Program-made: the position numbers and the translations under genes | NCBI GenBank assembly: GCA_942493125.1 | Contig: OW818667.1 | Coordinates: forward strand, 806,001 to 870,000 | Reading direction: 5' to 3' | From: Fusibacter_C sp942493125 | GTDB taxonomy: Bacteria > Bacillota > Clostridia > Peptostreptococcales > Acidaminobacteraceae | Length of the DNA: 64,000 nt | The notes under the pieces: generated by a model | Told to the model about the DNA's origin: nothing | Databases searched by the model: none | What the model saw: the letters and a program-made list of their open reading frames with translations, nothing else | Shown here: positions 18,000-26,806 of the stretch, in pieces | How positions within the stretch are numbered: position 1 is the first letter of the stretch | Layout: each line of letters opens with the position of its first letter

Positions 18000-18737
18000 C
18001 TATTTTGTGTTTAAATATAGGATCGATCCACAATCTATTAATGGACCGTCGTGTAATTCTACGATTCGCAGTCCAAGTCGATGAACAAAGTTCTTAATTG
18101 CGACCTCATCTGGATGGTACTTGAGTGCGCCATTTAAAACGAGCGCATCTTCAATCACACCTCCAGTTCCACCAAAAAAACCATAATTGAATCCCGGTAA
18201 AACGATGTGTCCCTTTTCTATTACTAAAACATCGTAACCATAGGCTCGATAGTTTTGTGCTAACCCCGCATCCTCTGTGATGACGGCTTCATCTGTCAGC
18301 ACCATCGTTGAGCAACGTGTGTAACCCTGATTGACATCTATTCTATCACAGTTAATGTTTTCCAATATTTTGGTTTCAGTATATTCCAGATTATGAAAAA
18401 AATGTTCTTTCAACTTTACTGCATTGTATGCGATATTATGGGGATACTCTTTCTTTAAAGAATTCGTACCACATATGAGTCTTTCTTTTAAAGCGTTAAA
18501 TACGCCCTTCTGGATAGAATGTGTATGTTGTGTCTCATCCAATCGCGCAATAAATGATGCGTATATATTTGGTGCGACATAGACAGCATCCGATACAAAT
18601 AGTGACAAATCAGTATGATCTGCAACCCTTGCATCCACTGCTGTATTTATCGGCATTTGAAATAATATGTGGCGTTCAAAAGCCTCAAAAGATCGCATCC
18701 TGTCAATCGCCATTTCATTTGCAAAAATGATCCCCAT
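18000..18737 (-). CDS. DUF6873 family protein (GME fold)
   Basis: 245 residues with no signal peptide. The second half resembles the guanidino-group-modifying enzyme fold of the amidinotransferase/agmatine deiminase superfamily: GYTRCSTMVLTDEAVITED, then PGFNYGFFGGTGGV, then LHDGPLIDCGSILYL. Aspartate, glutamate, cysteine and glycine-rich turns occur in the same order. Members of this clostridial family have no established reaction. It is co-transcribed between Hsp33 and DUF445; the start at 18737 has only a weak ribosome site. Confidence 0.65.
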   Translation of the reverse strand: MGIIFANEMAIDRMRSFEAFERHILFQMPINTAVDARVADHTDLSLFVSDAVYVAPNIYASFIARLDETQHTHSIQKGVFNALKERLICGTNSLKKEYPHNIAYNAVKLKEHFFHNLEYTETKILENINCDRIDVNQGYTRCSTMVLTDEAVITEDAGLAQNYRAYGYDVLVIEKGHIVLPGFNYGFFGGTGGVIEDALVLNGALKYHPDEVAIKNFVHRLGLRIVELHDGPLIDCGSILYLNTK

Positions 18738-18749
18738 ATCACACGCTTT

Positions 18750-19643
18750 CTAAGATAGTATTGGGCTTTTTTGCTCAATCAATAATGATAGTTCGAGTTC
18801 AGAAAAGTGATAACTCTTATTACAGAAATGGCAAACCAAATCTGCCTTTCCATCTTCTTCGATCATTTCTTCGATTTCTTTTCTACCCAAGCTGATCAAC
18901 GCATTTTCCATTTTTTCTCGGCTGCAGTCACACTGATAATTGAGGTCATATGTTTCAAGTTCGTCAAGTCCGAGTCCGGCAAAAACTTGATTGGCTATTT
19001 GCATGATATCAAGCCCCTCTTCAAAAAAATGTGTCAAAGGTGGCAAGTTTGTCAAATTGGATTCGAGTTGACCGATTGTTTCTTCAGAAGTCTCAGGTAA
19101 TATTTGAACGATAAATCCACCCGCGTATATGACTTTCGCTTCTTTTGACAAGCTGACGCCAATGGATACAGCTGTTGGTTGTTGCTCAGATTGAACAAAG
19201 TATTGTGCCACGTCTTCCGCAATTTCACCGGATACAAGACTACATTGTCCAATAAACGGTTCTTTCATTCCAAAATCTTTGATGACGATGATCTGACCAT
19301 CTTTTCCTATTGCCGTCCCAACATCCAATTTTCCTGATTCAGTATAAAAGTTCTCAGCATGCGGATTAGTCGTATAAGCTTTAACGTTGCCATGTGTATC
19401 TGCGATAGCAACCATGAGCTTGATGGCGTTGGAGCCCTTAATTTGAAGGGTCATTTTCTCCTTATCTATTTTGCTCATCATGCCCATCATCGCAGCTGCC
19501 GTTATGACTCTACCGAGTGCTGATGTTGAAATCGGGGATAAATCATGTGTCACTCTCGCAGCCTCTACCATATCTGTAGTCTGTGCCACATATATTCTCA
19601 CTTCTCTATTTTTTGACATTGCTGTCACTAATTTGCCTTTCAT
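18750..19643 (-). CDS. hslO: Redox-regulated chaperone Hsp33
   Basis: Hsp33 is a cytosolic holdase switched on by oxidation. The four zinc-binding cysteines are present near the C-terminus: CDC at about 236-238 and CHFC at about 269-272. The N-terminal core has MAQTT-like VAQTTDMVEAARVTHDLSPISTSALGR, split here across the family's conserved start. A longer frame opens at 19679, but AGGAGG just before the ATG at 19643 fixes the start (297 aa). It overlaps no neighbour and follows the methyltransferase gene by 8 bases. Confidence 0.95.
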   Translation of the reverse strand: MKGKLVTAMSKNREVRIYVAQTTDMVEAARVTHDLSPISTSALGRVITAAAMMGMMSKIDKEKMTLQIKGSNAIKLMVAIADTHGNVKAYTTNPHAENFYTESGKLDVGTAIGKDGQIIVIKDFGMKEPFIGQCSLVSGEIAEDVAQYFVQSEQQPTAVSIGVSLSKEAKVIYAGGFIVQILPETSEETIGQLESNLTNLPPLTHFFEEGLDIMQIANQVFAGLGLDELETYDLNYQCDCSREKMENALISLGRKEIEEMIEEDGKADLVCHFCNKSYHFSELELSLLIEQKSPILS

Positions 19644-19651
19644 TTTGCCTC

Positions 19652-20395
19652 CTAAAGCTTTTTTTTCATGATAAAACAAATGCGTTGCGACGTAGCCTCT
19701 AACGCATCAAATGTGTCGCCATCCAGTGTTTCAAGTATTGTAAAATACGGGTCTGCTATCGATAAAATCGCATCCATCTCATACGCTTTCTGCGTGTGAA
19801 ACTCTTCAAATCTTTGATAACCATCCTCGTCTTCTTTGAATAAAGTCAACGTAAAAGCCAGTTGGTTCGTCAAATCATCGAATTCATTTTCCCAAATATA
19901 AGCTGCTTGATCAAAGGTTTCCGCAAATGTGCGATTGCCAATGACTTCTTTTAGCTTGAATTTGGAACTCAAATCGCAGATAAACAACCCACCTGGATTT
20001 AAGTGCTTCTCGACATTTTTAAAAACAGACTCAACGGATGGTTCATCCAGTATATAATTGAGACCATCGCACATACAAAATACGACATCATACTTTTTCT
20101 TCGTATGAAATGAAACCATATCTTGGTGGTAGAAACGTATTTTCACACCAGCATCAAAAGCCTTTGACTGCGCAACAGTCAACATATCCTCTGAAATGTC
20201 AAGCGCTTCAACCAAGAAGCCCTTCTTTGAAAGTCCTATTCCAATAGTACCCGTACCACACGCGAGTTCCAACATGCTACGTGCACCTGTAAAATACTTG
20301 CCTGCGATTGAGCTTATCTGCTCAATCCAATTCTCATAGTCTACATCATACTGCATAATGTCATAAACTGATGCAAATTCTCCATAAATAGTCAT
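19652..20395 (-). CDS. Class I SAM-dependent methyltransferase
   Basis: 247 residues. Motif I is LELACGTGTIGIGL at about 41-54, followed by the acidic strand-2 end EALDISEDM, the motif II region DVVFCMCDGLNYI and LNPGGLFICDL. The N-terminus YGEFASVYDIMQYDVDYENW is typical of small-molecule methyltransferases of the YodH/UbiE-like group. The substrate is unknown. AGAGGT spacing favours the second of two adjacent ATG codons. It lies between CPBP and Hsp33 genes with very short gaps. Confidence 0.85.
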   Translation of the reverse strand: MTIYGEFASVYDIMQYDVDYENWIEQISSIAGKYFTGARSMLELACGTGTIGIGLSKKGFLVEALDISEDMLTVAQSKAFDAGVKIRFYHQDMVSFHTKKKYDVVFCMCDGLNYILDEPSVESVFKNVEKHLNPGGLFICDLSSKFKLKEVIGNRTFAETFDQAAYIWENEFDDLTNQLAFTLTLFKEDEDGYQRFEEFHTQKAYEMDAILSIADPYFTILETLDGDTFDALEATSQRICFIMKKKL

Positions 20396-20404
20396 CATAT
20401 ACCT

Positions 20405-21400
20405 CTAAAAATACGCTAAATAGATAATCAAGCCATATAATACAACTGACAATCCTATTGGGAAATAATGTGCGCCGGACATCTTGAGTCTACCAGGTTT
20501 CCATAGCGGACCGTCATCAGGGACAATTACATTTATTGATTCTTCCAATTCTGAATCATAGGTCGAAACAACAATCGTTCTTGGAAACATTGCGTTCAAA
20601 CTCTTGAATATTGATTTGATCCCAATAAAAAATATAACAGCCACGATGCAGTAAAATGCCATAACGCCTAGCATGACGCCCATCGATTCAAATGCAACTT
20701 CTCCTGAATCAACACTGGTTGCTCCACCATCAAACACATTGAGCAAATAACCCATAGTCACTGCAATGCCATTGTTGGCCATATGTGCGACAATTCCTGC
20801 TACTATAGAACCCGTCAACTGAACAAGGTATGAAAATACGATGCCTAATATGATTGGACCAAAAAAGTTTTGAGGGTTAAAGTGAAAAATACCAAACAAT
20901 AAACCGCTAAAGATTGCTCCCCACTTGAGACCCACTTCTGATTCATAACCGTTTAGAATAACCCCTCTAAAAAAGATTTCCTCGCAAATACCAGCTGAGC
21001 CAGCGATAACTGCGAAAAGCAAAAGATACTCAGCGGTGTTCGTCGCAGTTGGAATCATTGATACAATCGGTTTGCCAAAGAGTTCAATAAAAAATATCGA
21101 TACGAGATTGGCAACTGCAATCATTGGTATTAAAAGTGCTGCGAGAACGACGATCTTAAGAATCGCTTCAAAAGGAAGTCCCTTTAACCTAAAGACCTTT
21201 TTTAAGTCTTTTTTAGTAAAAACTGCATACAAGATAACAGGCAGTGCCAAAAGACCAAATTCAGTAATCAACAGCCCAGATATCAATTCTCTACTTTGAA
21301 CGTATGAGCCAATCGTCAAGAACAAAAATGCTAAGAGTATAAAAAAAACATTTGCTTCTTTAATCGAAAAAACGCGGCTTTTTTGCTTAGGTTCCGACAT
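20405..21400 (-). CDS. CPBP (CAAX-like) intramembrane metalloprotease
   Basis: A 331-residue, multi-pass membrane protein carrying the three CPBP/Abi motifs: EEIFFRG (glutamates and arginine) at about 141-147, FGIFHF at about 169-174, and HMANN at about 206-210. These glutamates and histidines form the active site of intramembrane proteases related to Rce1. About eight hydrophobic segments are visible. Roles in bacteria include bacteriocin immunity and processing of membrane peptides; none can be assigned here. Confidence 0.88.
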   Translation of the reverse strand: MSEPKQKSRVFSIKEANVFFILLAFLFLTIGSYVQSRELISGLLITEFGLLALPVILYAVFTKKDLKKVFRLKGLPFEAILKIVVLAALLIPMIAVANLVSIFFIELFGKPIVSMIPTATNTAEYLLLFAVIAGSAGICEEIFFRGVILNGYESEVGLKWGAIFSGLLFGIFHFNPQNFFGPIILGIVFSYLVQLTGSIVAGIVAHMANNGIAVTMGYLLNVFDGGATSVDSGEVAFESMGVMLGVMAFYCIVAVIFFIGIKSIFKSLNAMFPRTIVVSTYDSELEESINVIVPDDGPLWKPGRLKMSGAHYFPIGLSVVLYGLIIYLAYF

Positions 21401-21412
21401 GTTAGCTCCCTT

Positions 21413-22564
21413 CTACAACGCGATGCTACCTCTATAGACTAATATGTTTTTATATGTTTCCATGCCGTTTAACAAGATTTGGTCGTCAAAATTAAATTTT
21501 GAATTGTGTAAAGGGTAAACAAAAGATTTTTCTTCATTATACGTGCCAATAAAATAAAACAAACCTGGAATCGCTTCTTGATAGTAGGAAAAATCCTCAC
21601 TAATCATCTGAGGTTCAATAATATCACATAAACCTTCATGATGCGATACAAACGCATTAAAGAGTTTTTCATTGTTAATGACAGGTGGGTACATATCGAC
21701 AAAGCTCACTGTGATCGTCACATCATACGCTTGGGCAATGCCCTCGACATATTGTTTCATTCTGTCTTTAACGCGATTATATACCGCTTTATCAAAGGCG
21801 CGAATTGTCCCTTCAAGCTTTGCCCTACCTGCAATGATATTGCGCCTCTCCCCACTTTCCATTCGACCAATGGTCATGACGGCTGGATTTATAGGGCTAA
21901 TATTTCTCGATACAATCGTTTGTAGTCCCAATACGATTTCACTTGCAATTACGATACCGTCTGTTCCAATATGTGGCATGGCACCATGCGCGCTCTTTGC
22001 GATGATTTCAATGTCAAATTCACCCGTCATGGCCATCATCGGTCCAGCTTTCAATCCAATCCTGCCTTGTGCAATTTCAGGAAAAACATGTATGCCGTAA
22101 ATTTCTTCAACGTCATATTTTTCGAGGATGCCAGCTTTCACAATCACTTCCGCACCGCCTGGCCCCTCTTCTGCTGGCTGAAAAATCAAGACGACATTGT
22201 CAATCAACGTTACATTTGTTTGCTTTAACAATCTGGCCAAACCAAGCATCATTGCCATGTGACCATCATGTCCACATGCATGCATAAAATTATCGTGTTG
22301 TGAATGGTATTTGTAACTGCTTTCTTCTGTGACAGAAAGGCCATCCATATCCGTTCTGAAGGCGATGGTTTTTGTAGGCGATGTCCCCTGTATGTATGCG
22401 ACAATACCCGTGCCCCCAATGCTTTCATGTTCTACGCCAAGTGTGTCTAATACAGCTTTGATATAACTCGATGTTTTAACTTCTTTAAATCCTGGTTCTG
22501 GGATGAGGTGAAGCGCTTTTCTATCTTCAAACACATCCATTTTAATTGATTCTATGATCGACAT
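21413..22564 (-). CDS. M20 family metallo-amidohydrolase
   Basis: 383 residues of the M20D type (hippurate / IAA-amino-acid hydrolase / N-acetyldiaminopimelate deacetylase group). Visible metal ligands and motifs: ACGHDGHMAMMLG at about 95-107, EEGPGGA at about 132-138, and a C-terminal HNSKFNFDD. Residues about 180-295 form the dimerisation domain. Its neighbours are not lysine genes, although asd starts divergently 235 bases away, so a deacetylase role in lysine synthesis is possible but unproven. First gene of a six-gene minus cluster. Confidence 0.85.
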   Translation of the reverse strand: MSIIESIKMDVFEDRKALHLIPEPGFKEVKTSSYIKAVLDTLGVEHESIGGTGIVAYIQGTSPTKTIAFRTDMDGLSVTEESSYKYHSQHDNFMHACGHDGHMAMMLGLARLLKQTNVTLIDNVVLIFQPAEEGPGGAEVIVKAGILEKYDVEEIYGIHVFPEIAQGRIGLKAGPMMAMTGEFDIEIIAKSAHGAMPHIGTDGIVIASEIVLGLQTIVSRNISPINPAVMTIGRMESGERRNIIAGRAKLEGTIRAFDKAVYNRVKDRMKQYVEGIAQAYDVTITVSFVDMYPPVINNEKLFNAFVSHHEGLCDIIEPQMISEDFSYYQEAIPGLFYFIGTYNEEKSFVYPLHNSKFNFDDQILLNGMETYKNILVYRGSIAL

Positions 22565-22595
22565 GATTACTCCCCATAAACATTTTTTTTTATTG

Positions 22596-22624
22596 TTGAC
22601 GCCTTTATTTCATAGTGATAGTAT
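22596..22624 (+). promoter_or_regulatory. Promoter of asd
   Basis: -35 TTGACG (22596-22601), 17 bp, -10 TAGTAT (22619-22624). It implies a leader of about 170 bases before asd. No lysine or SAM riboswitch consensus was recognised in that leader. Confidence 0.65.
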
Positions 22625-22799
22625 ATATCTAATTATCCAGAAACTTGTATATTTACACTTTAGGTTTCTCTTGTTAACGACGTAATTACAGCCCGACATA
22701 AGACATTGCCATTATTATATTCTATATGAAATGGTTTAACTATTCAAGATTGGCTCTGTTAACTTAAACAAACATTAACATGATTTTAAGGAGGTTCTA

Positions 22800-23801
22800 A
22801 TGAAGAAAATCAATTTAGCACTTGTCGGCGCAACTGGAATGGTGGGACGAACTTTTCTTAAGGTTTTAGAAGATCGTGATTTTCCATTTGACAACTTATA
22901 TTGTTTTGCGTCGAAGAAATCAGCAGGCGACACAGTAACTTGTAAAGGCAAAGAATATATCGTAGAAGAGCTGACTGAAGCAAGCTTTGATCGCGAGATT
23001 GATATTGCACTGTTTTCAGCGGGTGGTGATATCAGCACACATTTCGCACCGATAGCGGCATCAAAAGGTGTAATCGTCATAGATAATTCAAGTGCTTGGC
23101 GTATGGATCCAAATGTACCTCTAGTCGTACCTGAAGTCAATCCCGAAGCACTCAAATCACATAAAAATATTATTGCAAATCCTAATTGCTCAACAATACA
23201 AGCTATGGTCATCTTGAAACCACTGTATGACGCATATGGCATCAAACGCATCGTCTATTCAACATACCAAGCTGTTTCTGGCTCAGGTGTCAAAGGCGTT
23301 TATGACCTTGAAGAAGGTTTGAAGGGCAATCATCCCAAAACGTGTTACCCACATGCAATCGCTGGCAATTGTTTGCCACAAATAGATGTGTTCCTGGAAA
23401 ATGGCTATACAAAAGAAGAAATGAAAATGATCGATGAGACAAAGAAAATACTCGAAGACACAACGTTGAAAGTTACCGCTACTGCCGTTCGCGTACCAAT
23501 ATTCAACAGCCATAGCGAATCTGTGAATGTGGAACTTTTAAAACCTTTTGAGATCGAAGCGGTTAAAGCACTACTAAAAGCATCTCCTGGGGTCGTTTTA
23601 CAAGATGATCCGGCAAATAGCATCTACCCTCTTGCTGCTGAAGCTACTGGCACAGATCCAGTCTATGTTGGCAGAATCAGAAGAGATGAGAGTTTGGACA
23701 ATGGCATTAATCTTTGGATTGTGGCAGACAATATCAGAAAAGGCGCTGCAACTAATACGATTCAAATTGCAGAAACACTCATTTCTATGAATCTCGTATA
23801 A
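22800..23801 (+). CDS. asd: Aspartate-semialdehyde dehydrogenase
   Basis: Reduces aspartyl phosphate to aspartate semialdehyde for lysine, threonine, methionine and diaminopimelate. The 333 residues begin LALVGATGMVGRTFL (NADP-binding loop). The active-site cysteine lies in NPNCSTIQA at about 130, followed by YQAVSGSG and a C-terminal RIRRDES region. AAGGAGG precedes the ATG. It is monocistronic, isolated by a hairpin from the convergent hpt gene. Confidence 0.97.
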   Translation: MKKINLALVGATGMVGRTFLKVLEDRDFPFDNLYCFASKKSAGDTVTCKGKEYIVEELTEASFDREIDIALFSAGGDISTHFAPIAASKGVIVIDNSSAWRMDPNVPLVVPEVNPEALKSHKNIIANPNCSTIQAMVILKPLYDAYGIKRIVYSTYQAVSGSGVKGVYDLEEGLKGNHPKTCYPHAIAGNCLPQIDVFLENGYTKEEMKMIDETKKILEDTTLKVTATAVRVPIFNSHSESVNVELLKPFEIEAVKALLKASPGVVLQDDPANSIYPLAAEATGTDPVYVGRIRRDESLDNGINLWIVADNIRKGAATNTIQIAETLISMNLV

Positions 23802-23834
23802 ATTAGAAAAACTTAACCATGATTCAACATATAC

Positions 23835-23878
23835 AAAGGGGTTATAAAAATGGCGCAAACCATGATTATAACCCCTTT
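23835..23878. terminator. Bidirectional terminator between asd and hpt
   Basis: Long stem AAAGGGGTTATA with TATAACCCCTTT and an internal loop. T-runs are short on both sides, so efficiency is uncertain, but the position between convergent genes fits. Confidence 0.65.
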
Positions 23879-23921
23879 AACTTTTAAGTTCTCATACTTT
23901 TGGAAATTGTATATTCCTTAC

Positions 23922-24452
23922 TTAGTCTACAAAAGCAAAGACGTGGTCTATATTTCTAAAATAATCGCCGTAGTTGAGGCCATAACCTACTATGAACATA
24001 TCTGGAATTTCAAATCCGACATAATCAGGTACGTATTCTACTTTTCTTCTTGAGGGTTTATCTAAAAGAACACATGATTTGATACTCTTTGGATTGCGTT
24101 TTGATAGTATCTCAATAACACCTGTCATTGTAAGCGCTGAATCCGTGATATCATCGACAATGAGTACATCGAAATCGGTAAGATCAACATTGATATCATG
24201 TATCACTTTTACATGTCCCGAACTCTCTTCATCATGACCATAACTTGAAGTCGTCATGAATTCGATGCGTACAGGCAAATCGATTTTTCTCACAAGATCT
24301 GCTGTGAATATAAAACTTCCTTTTAAAAGCGATATGACTAAAAGGTTCTTATCCTTATAAGCTTCTGTCAATGTTTGTCCTAAACCTGCGATTCTCTCAT
24401 CAATCATGCTTTTTGATAATAAGATTTCACGTCTCTTATTCTCAACGCTCAT
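23922..24452 (-). CDS. hpt: Hypoxanthine phosphoribosyltransferase
   Basis: Purine salvage enzyme making IMP/GMP from hypoxanthine/guanine and PRPP. It is 176 residues with the PRPP loop DVLIVDDITDSALT at about 95-108 and the opening ILLSKSMIDERI typical of the group. The frame opens at 24476, but GGAGGT before the ATG at 24452 decides the start. Usually near tilS and ftsH in Firmicutes; neither is adjacent here. Confidence 0.95.
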   Translation of the reverse strand: MSVENKRREILLSKSMIDERIAGLGQTLTEAYKDKNLLVISLLKGSFIFTADLVRKIDLPVRIEFMTTSSYGHDEESSGHVKVIHDINVDLTDFDVLIVDDITDSALTMTGVIEILSKRNPKSIKSCVLLDKPSRRKVEYVPDYVGFEIPDMFIVGYGLNYGDYFRNIDHVFAFVD

Positions 24453-24614
24453 TTTTACCTCCAATAATCTCTTCATTAAGTAATTATCAATATTCTATAG
24501 CACTGACCGCCCTTTTTCAAGTGAGTAAATTGCATTATGCCAATTTATTTGTAATTCGCTCATGAACGCGGTGTGTTTATTACAATAACTTAACGAATCG
24601 CCTTTTAGATTATA

Positions 24615-24644
24615 TTGTATATCTTCCCTTTGAGATAGTACAAT
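24615..24644 (+). promoter_or_regulatory. Possible promoter of the Gate-domain gene
   Basis: -35 TTGTAT (24615-24620), 18 bp, -10 TACAAT (24639-24644), upstream of the start at 24674. Confidence 0.5.
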
Positions 24645-24673
24645 GAGAATAACGAATTAATGGGGGGTTACAC

Positions 24674-25846
24674 ATGGAGCACGGCAAAAAAGTGAAAAAG
24701 GCAATATCACTAGAAACATTTGTCTTCATAATCATTGCAGGTGTTATTTTCGGATATCTTGGCACCGTTATGGGTGTTGACAAGATGTTCAACACAATCA
24801 TGAACACAGCACATTATCTTTTAATCGACGTCGTATTCTTTATTATGGCAATAGCAGTACTTGCGGGGGCATTTGCAGCACTGTTGTCAGAATTTGGCGT
24901 CGTAGCACTCATTAACAAAATTATATCACCAATTATTCGCCCTATTTATGGTTTACCTGGTGCAGCTTCAATTGGTATGATTACAACATACTTATCTGAT
25001 AATCCTGCCATTATCTCACTTGCACATGATAAAGGATTTAAGAAGTACTTTAAAGATTATGAAATTCCAACACTCTGTAATTTAGGAACCGCTTTTGGTA
25101 TGGGCCTTATCGTAAGTACCTTTATGATAGGTTTAGGCACAGGCACTGAATTTATTCTGCCTGTTGTTCTAGGTAATCTCGGCGCTGTTGCAGGTAGTGT
25201 CGTAAGCGTAAGAATTATGATGATCTTTACTAAGAAATATTACAATATTCCAAAAGGCCAGAAAAAAGAACAAGTGAAGCTAGACGACTTCAATAAAACA
25301 AGAGAAGTACGTGATGGCAATTTATTTGAACGCCTCTTAGATGCAACACTTGAAGGAGGTAAAACGGGTGTCGAGCTTGGTCTTTCAATCATACCAGGTG
25401 TTGTCATCATATGTACAATGGTTATGATTTTTACGTTTGGCCCTTCTGAAACACTCAATGGTGTCGCTGTTTACACTGGTGCAAAAAAAGAAGGTGTTGC
25501 TCTACTTCCAAAAATCGGTGAATTATTAAGTCCGATTCTTACGCCTCTATTTGGCTTCACGAGTACTGAGGCTATAGCATTTCCAATCACTTCACTTGGT
25601 TCTGTAGGGGCTGCAATGGGTCTTGTCAAAGATTTCTTGGCAAAAGGTTTAATCGGTCCGAACGACATTGCTGTATTTACAGCGATGGGCATGTGCTGGA
25701 GTGGCTATTTGAGCACACACGTAGGCATGATGGATGCACTCAACGTGCGTAAACTGGCTTCTAAAGCCATCATTTCACATACTTTTGGCGGTTTGGTCGC
25801 AGGTATTGTTGCACACTATTTATATGTCATCTTCTCTGCTATCTAA
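24674..25846 (+). CDS. Gate (nucleoside-recognition)-type membrane protein, CD0519/CD1768-like
   Basis: 390 residues with about nine to ten hydrophobic segments and no signal peptide. Repeated Gate-like features include GYLGTVMGVDKM, YLSDNPAIISLAHDKG and FTAMGMCWSGYLSTH. This family of clostridial membrane proteins resembles the nucleoside-recognition/Gate superfamily, in which nucleoside transporters and spore proteins occur. The substrate is unknown. GGGGGG precedes the ATG. Monocistronic, ending in a strong terminator. Confidence 0.6.
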   Translation: MEHGKKVKKAISLETFVFIIIAGVIFGYLGTVMGVDKMFNTIMNTAHYLLIDVVFFIMAIAVLAGAFAALLSEFGVVALINKIISPIIRPIYGLPGAASIGMITTYLSDNPAIISLAHDKGFKKYFKDYEIPTLCNLGTAFGMGLIVSTFMIGLGTGTEFILPVVLGNLGAVAGSVVSVRIMMIFTKKYYNIPKGQKKEQVKLDDFNKTREVRDGNLFERLLDATLEGGKTGVELGLSIIPGVVIICTMVMIFTFGPSETLNGVAVYTGAKKEGVALLPKIGELLSPILTPLFGFTSTEAIAFPITSLGSVGAAMGLVKDFLAKGLIGPNDIAVFTAMGMCWSGYLSTHVGMMDALNVRKLASKAIISHTFGGLVAGIVAHYLYVIFSAI

Positions 25847-25851
25847 TATAC

Positions 25852-25898
25852 AAAAGCGGCACAAAGAGATTCATTCTCCTTGTTGCCGCTTTTTTTTA
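25852..25898. terminator. Strong bidirectional terminator
   Basis: AAAAGCGGCA pairs with TTGCCGCTTTT, continuing through ACAAAG/CTTTGT-like pairs. Eight T follow on the plus strand, and AAAA on the other side gives a T-run on the minus strand. It serves the Gate gene and the small minus-strand gene. Confidence 0.85.
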
Positions 25899-26030
25899 GC
25901 TTTTCCTTATTTTTAGCAGTTTAATCACTTCATGAAGTAAAATGACGATTTTGTTGAGGGTAAATTGTATCGTCACTAGGATTAAAAAGAAAAAGAAAAT
26001 CCCGATCCATTCAAATTTTATAAAGTCCAT
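25896..26030 (-). CDS. 44-residue membrane peptide, hypothetical
   Basis: A small gene with a perfect ribosome site (AGGAGG at 26035-26040, four bases from ATG). The longest frame starts at 26078, but that site lies within it. The peptide has a short acidic/aromatic N-terminus (MDFIKFEW), one strongly hydrophobic helix (IGIFFFFLILVTIQF at about 9-23) and a basic amphipathic tail ending KLLKIRKS. No family recognised. Single-helix peptides of this kind can be regulators of membrane complexes, holin-like proteins or toxins; nothing in the sequence selects between these. Confidence 0.6.
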   Translation of the reverse strand: MDFIKFEWIGIFFFFLILVTIQFTLNKIVILLHEVIKLLKIRKS

Positions 26031-26158
26031 CCTACCTCCTTGTCTACTATCGTTTGATATCGTGTGTTTATAAATCAATTATAATCGCATTATGTGGATT
26101 TACCAAGGAATTTGCATCTATAAACTCTCGTGAAATTTCCTCTTAAAAGTGATAAAGG

Positions 26159-26187
26159 TTGATTTAGCAACGATTTTTTGGTATTAT
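26159..26187 (+). promoter_or_regulatory. Promoter of the DUF4364 gene
   Basis: -35 TTGATT (26159-26164), 17 bp, -10 TATTAT (26182-26187). Confidence 0.65.
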
Positions 26188-26235
26188 ATTATATGCTATA
26201 AAACAAAATGAGAGAAATTCACGTGGGAGGCATCT

Positions 26236-26775
26236 TTGTTGAAGACAAGTTCCGATCAGCAACTTAAATTCAAAATCATCATTTTATATATTATCAATCA
26301 CTTTTCCGTGCCACTCACCAATCAACAATTAACTGATTTTGTGCTTGAACACGACATCATGAATTACTTTGATCTTCAGCAATTTTTAACAGATCTCGTT
26401 GAAACATCCATGTTGGAATATAGCATGAGCGAAGGAGAAAAATACTATATTATCACCGAAAGCGGTAAAAATACACTTGAACTTTTTTCAGACCGCGTCT
26501 CTCAAAGCTTGAGGCGGACTATCAACGATAGTATTGATATGAAAAAAAAGTCATTTGTCATAAAAACAAATATTACGGCAGATTATTATAAAGAAGATGA
26601 CAATGATTATATTGTACACCTTTCTGTAAAAGAGGGTATATATACTTTGATGGATATCAAAGTCAATGTCGTATCAAACAAGGACGCAAAGCTCATTTGC
26701 GAAAACTGGGAAAAAAAAGCACAACACCTATATGGCGATATTTTAAATAAACTTGTTGATGATACGGAGCTATAA
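26236..26775 (+). CDS. DUF4364 family protein (winged-helix-like)
   Basis: 179 residues matching the clostridial DUF4364 family. The N-terminal half looks like a winged helix: a first helix KFKIIILYIINHFSVPLTN, a turn, then a second helix and YYIITESGKNTLELF. The C-terminal half has alternating strands (YIVHLSVKEG). A transcription-related role is plausible but unproven. It starts with TTG: GGGAGG stands 5 to 8 bases before tandem TTG codons at 26236 and 26239. The downstream protease gene starts 31 bases after its stop, so they may share a transcript. Confidence 0.75.
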   Translation: MLKTSSDQQLKFKIIILYIINHFSVPLTNQQLTDFVLEHDIMNYFDLQQFLTDLVETSMLEYSMSEGEKYYIITESGKNTLELFSDRVSQSLRRTINDSIDMKKKSFVIKTNITADYYKEDDNDYIVHLSVKEGIYTLMDIKVNVVSNKDAKLICENWEKKAQHLYGDILNKLVDDTEL

Positions 26776-26806
26776 CCTGTATCATTTTTTTATTGGAGGA
26801 CAAATT

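Noticed and set aside
22631..22799. Lysine or SAM riboswitch before asd
   Set aside because: The leader is long enough, but none of the conserved riboswitch sequence blocks could be found.
22775..23251. 158-codon minus-strand frame opposite asd
   Set aside because: It is antisense to asd, has no ribosome site and shows no recognisable motif.
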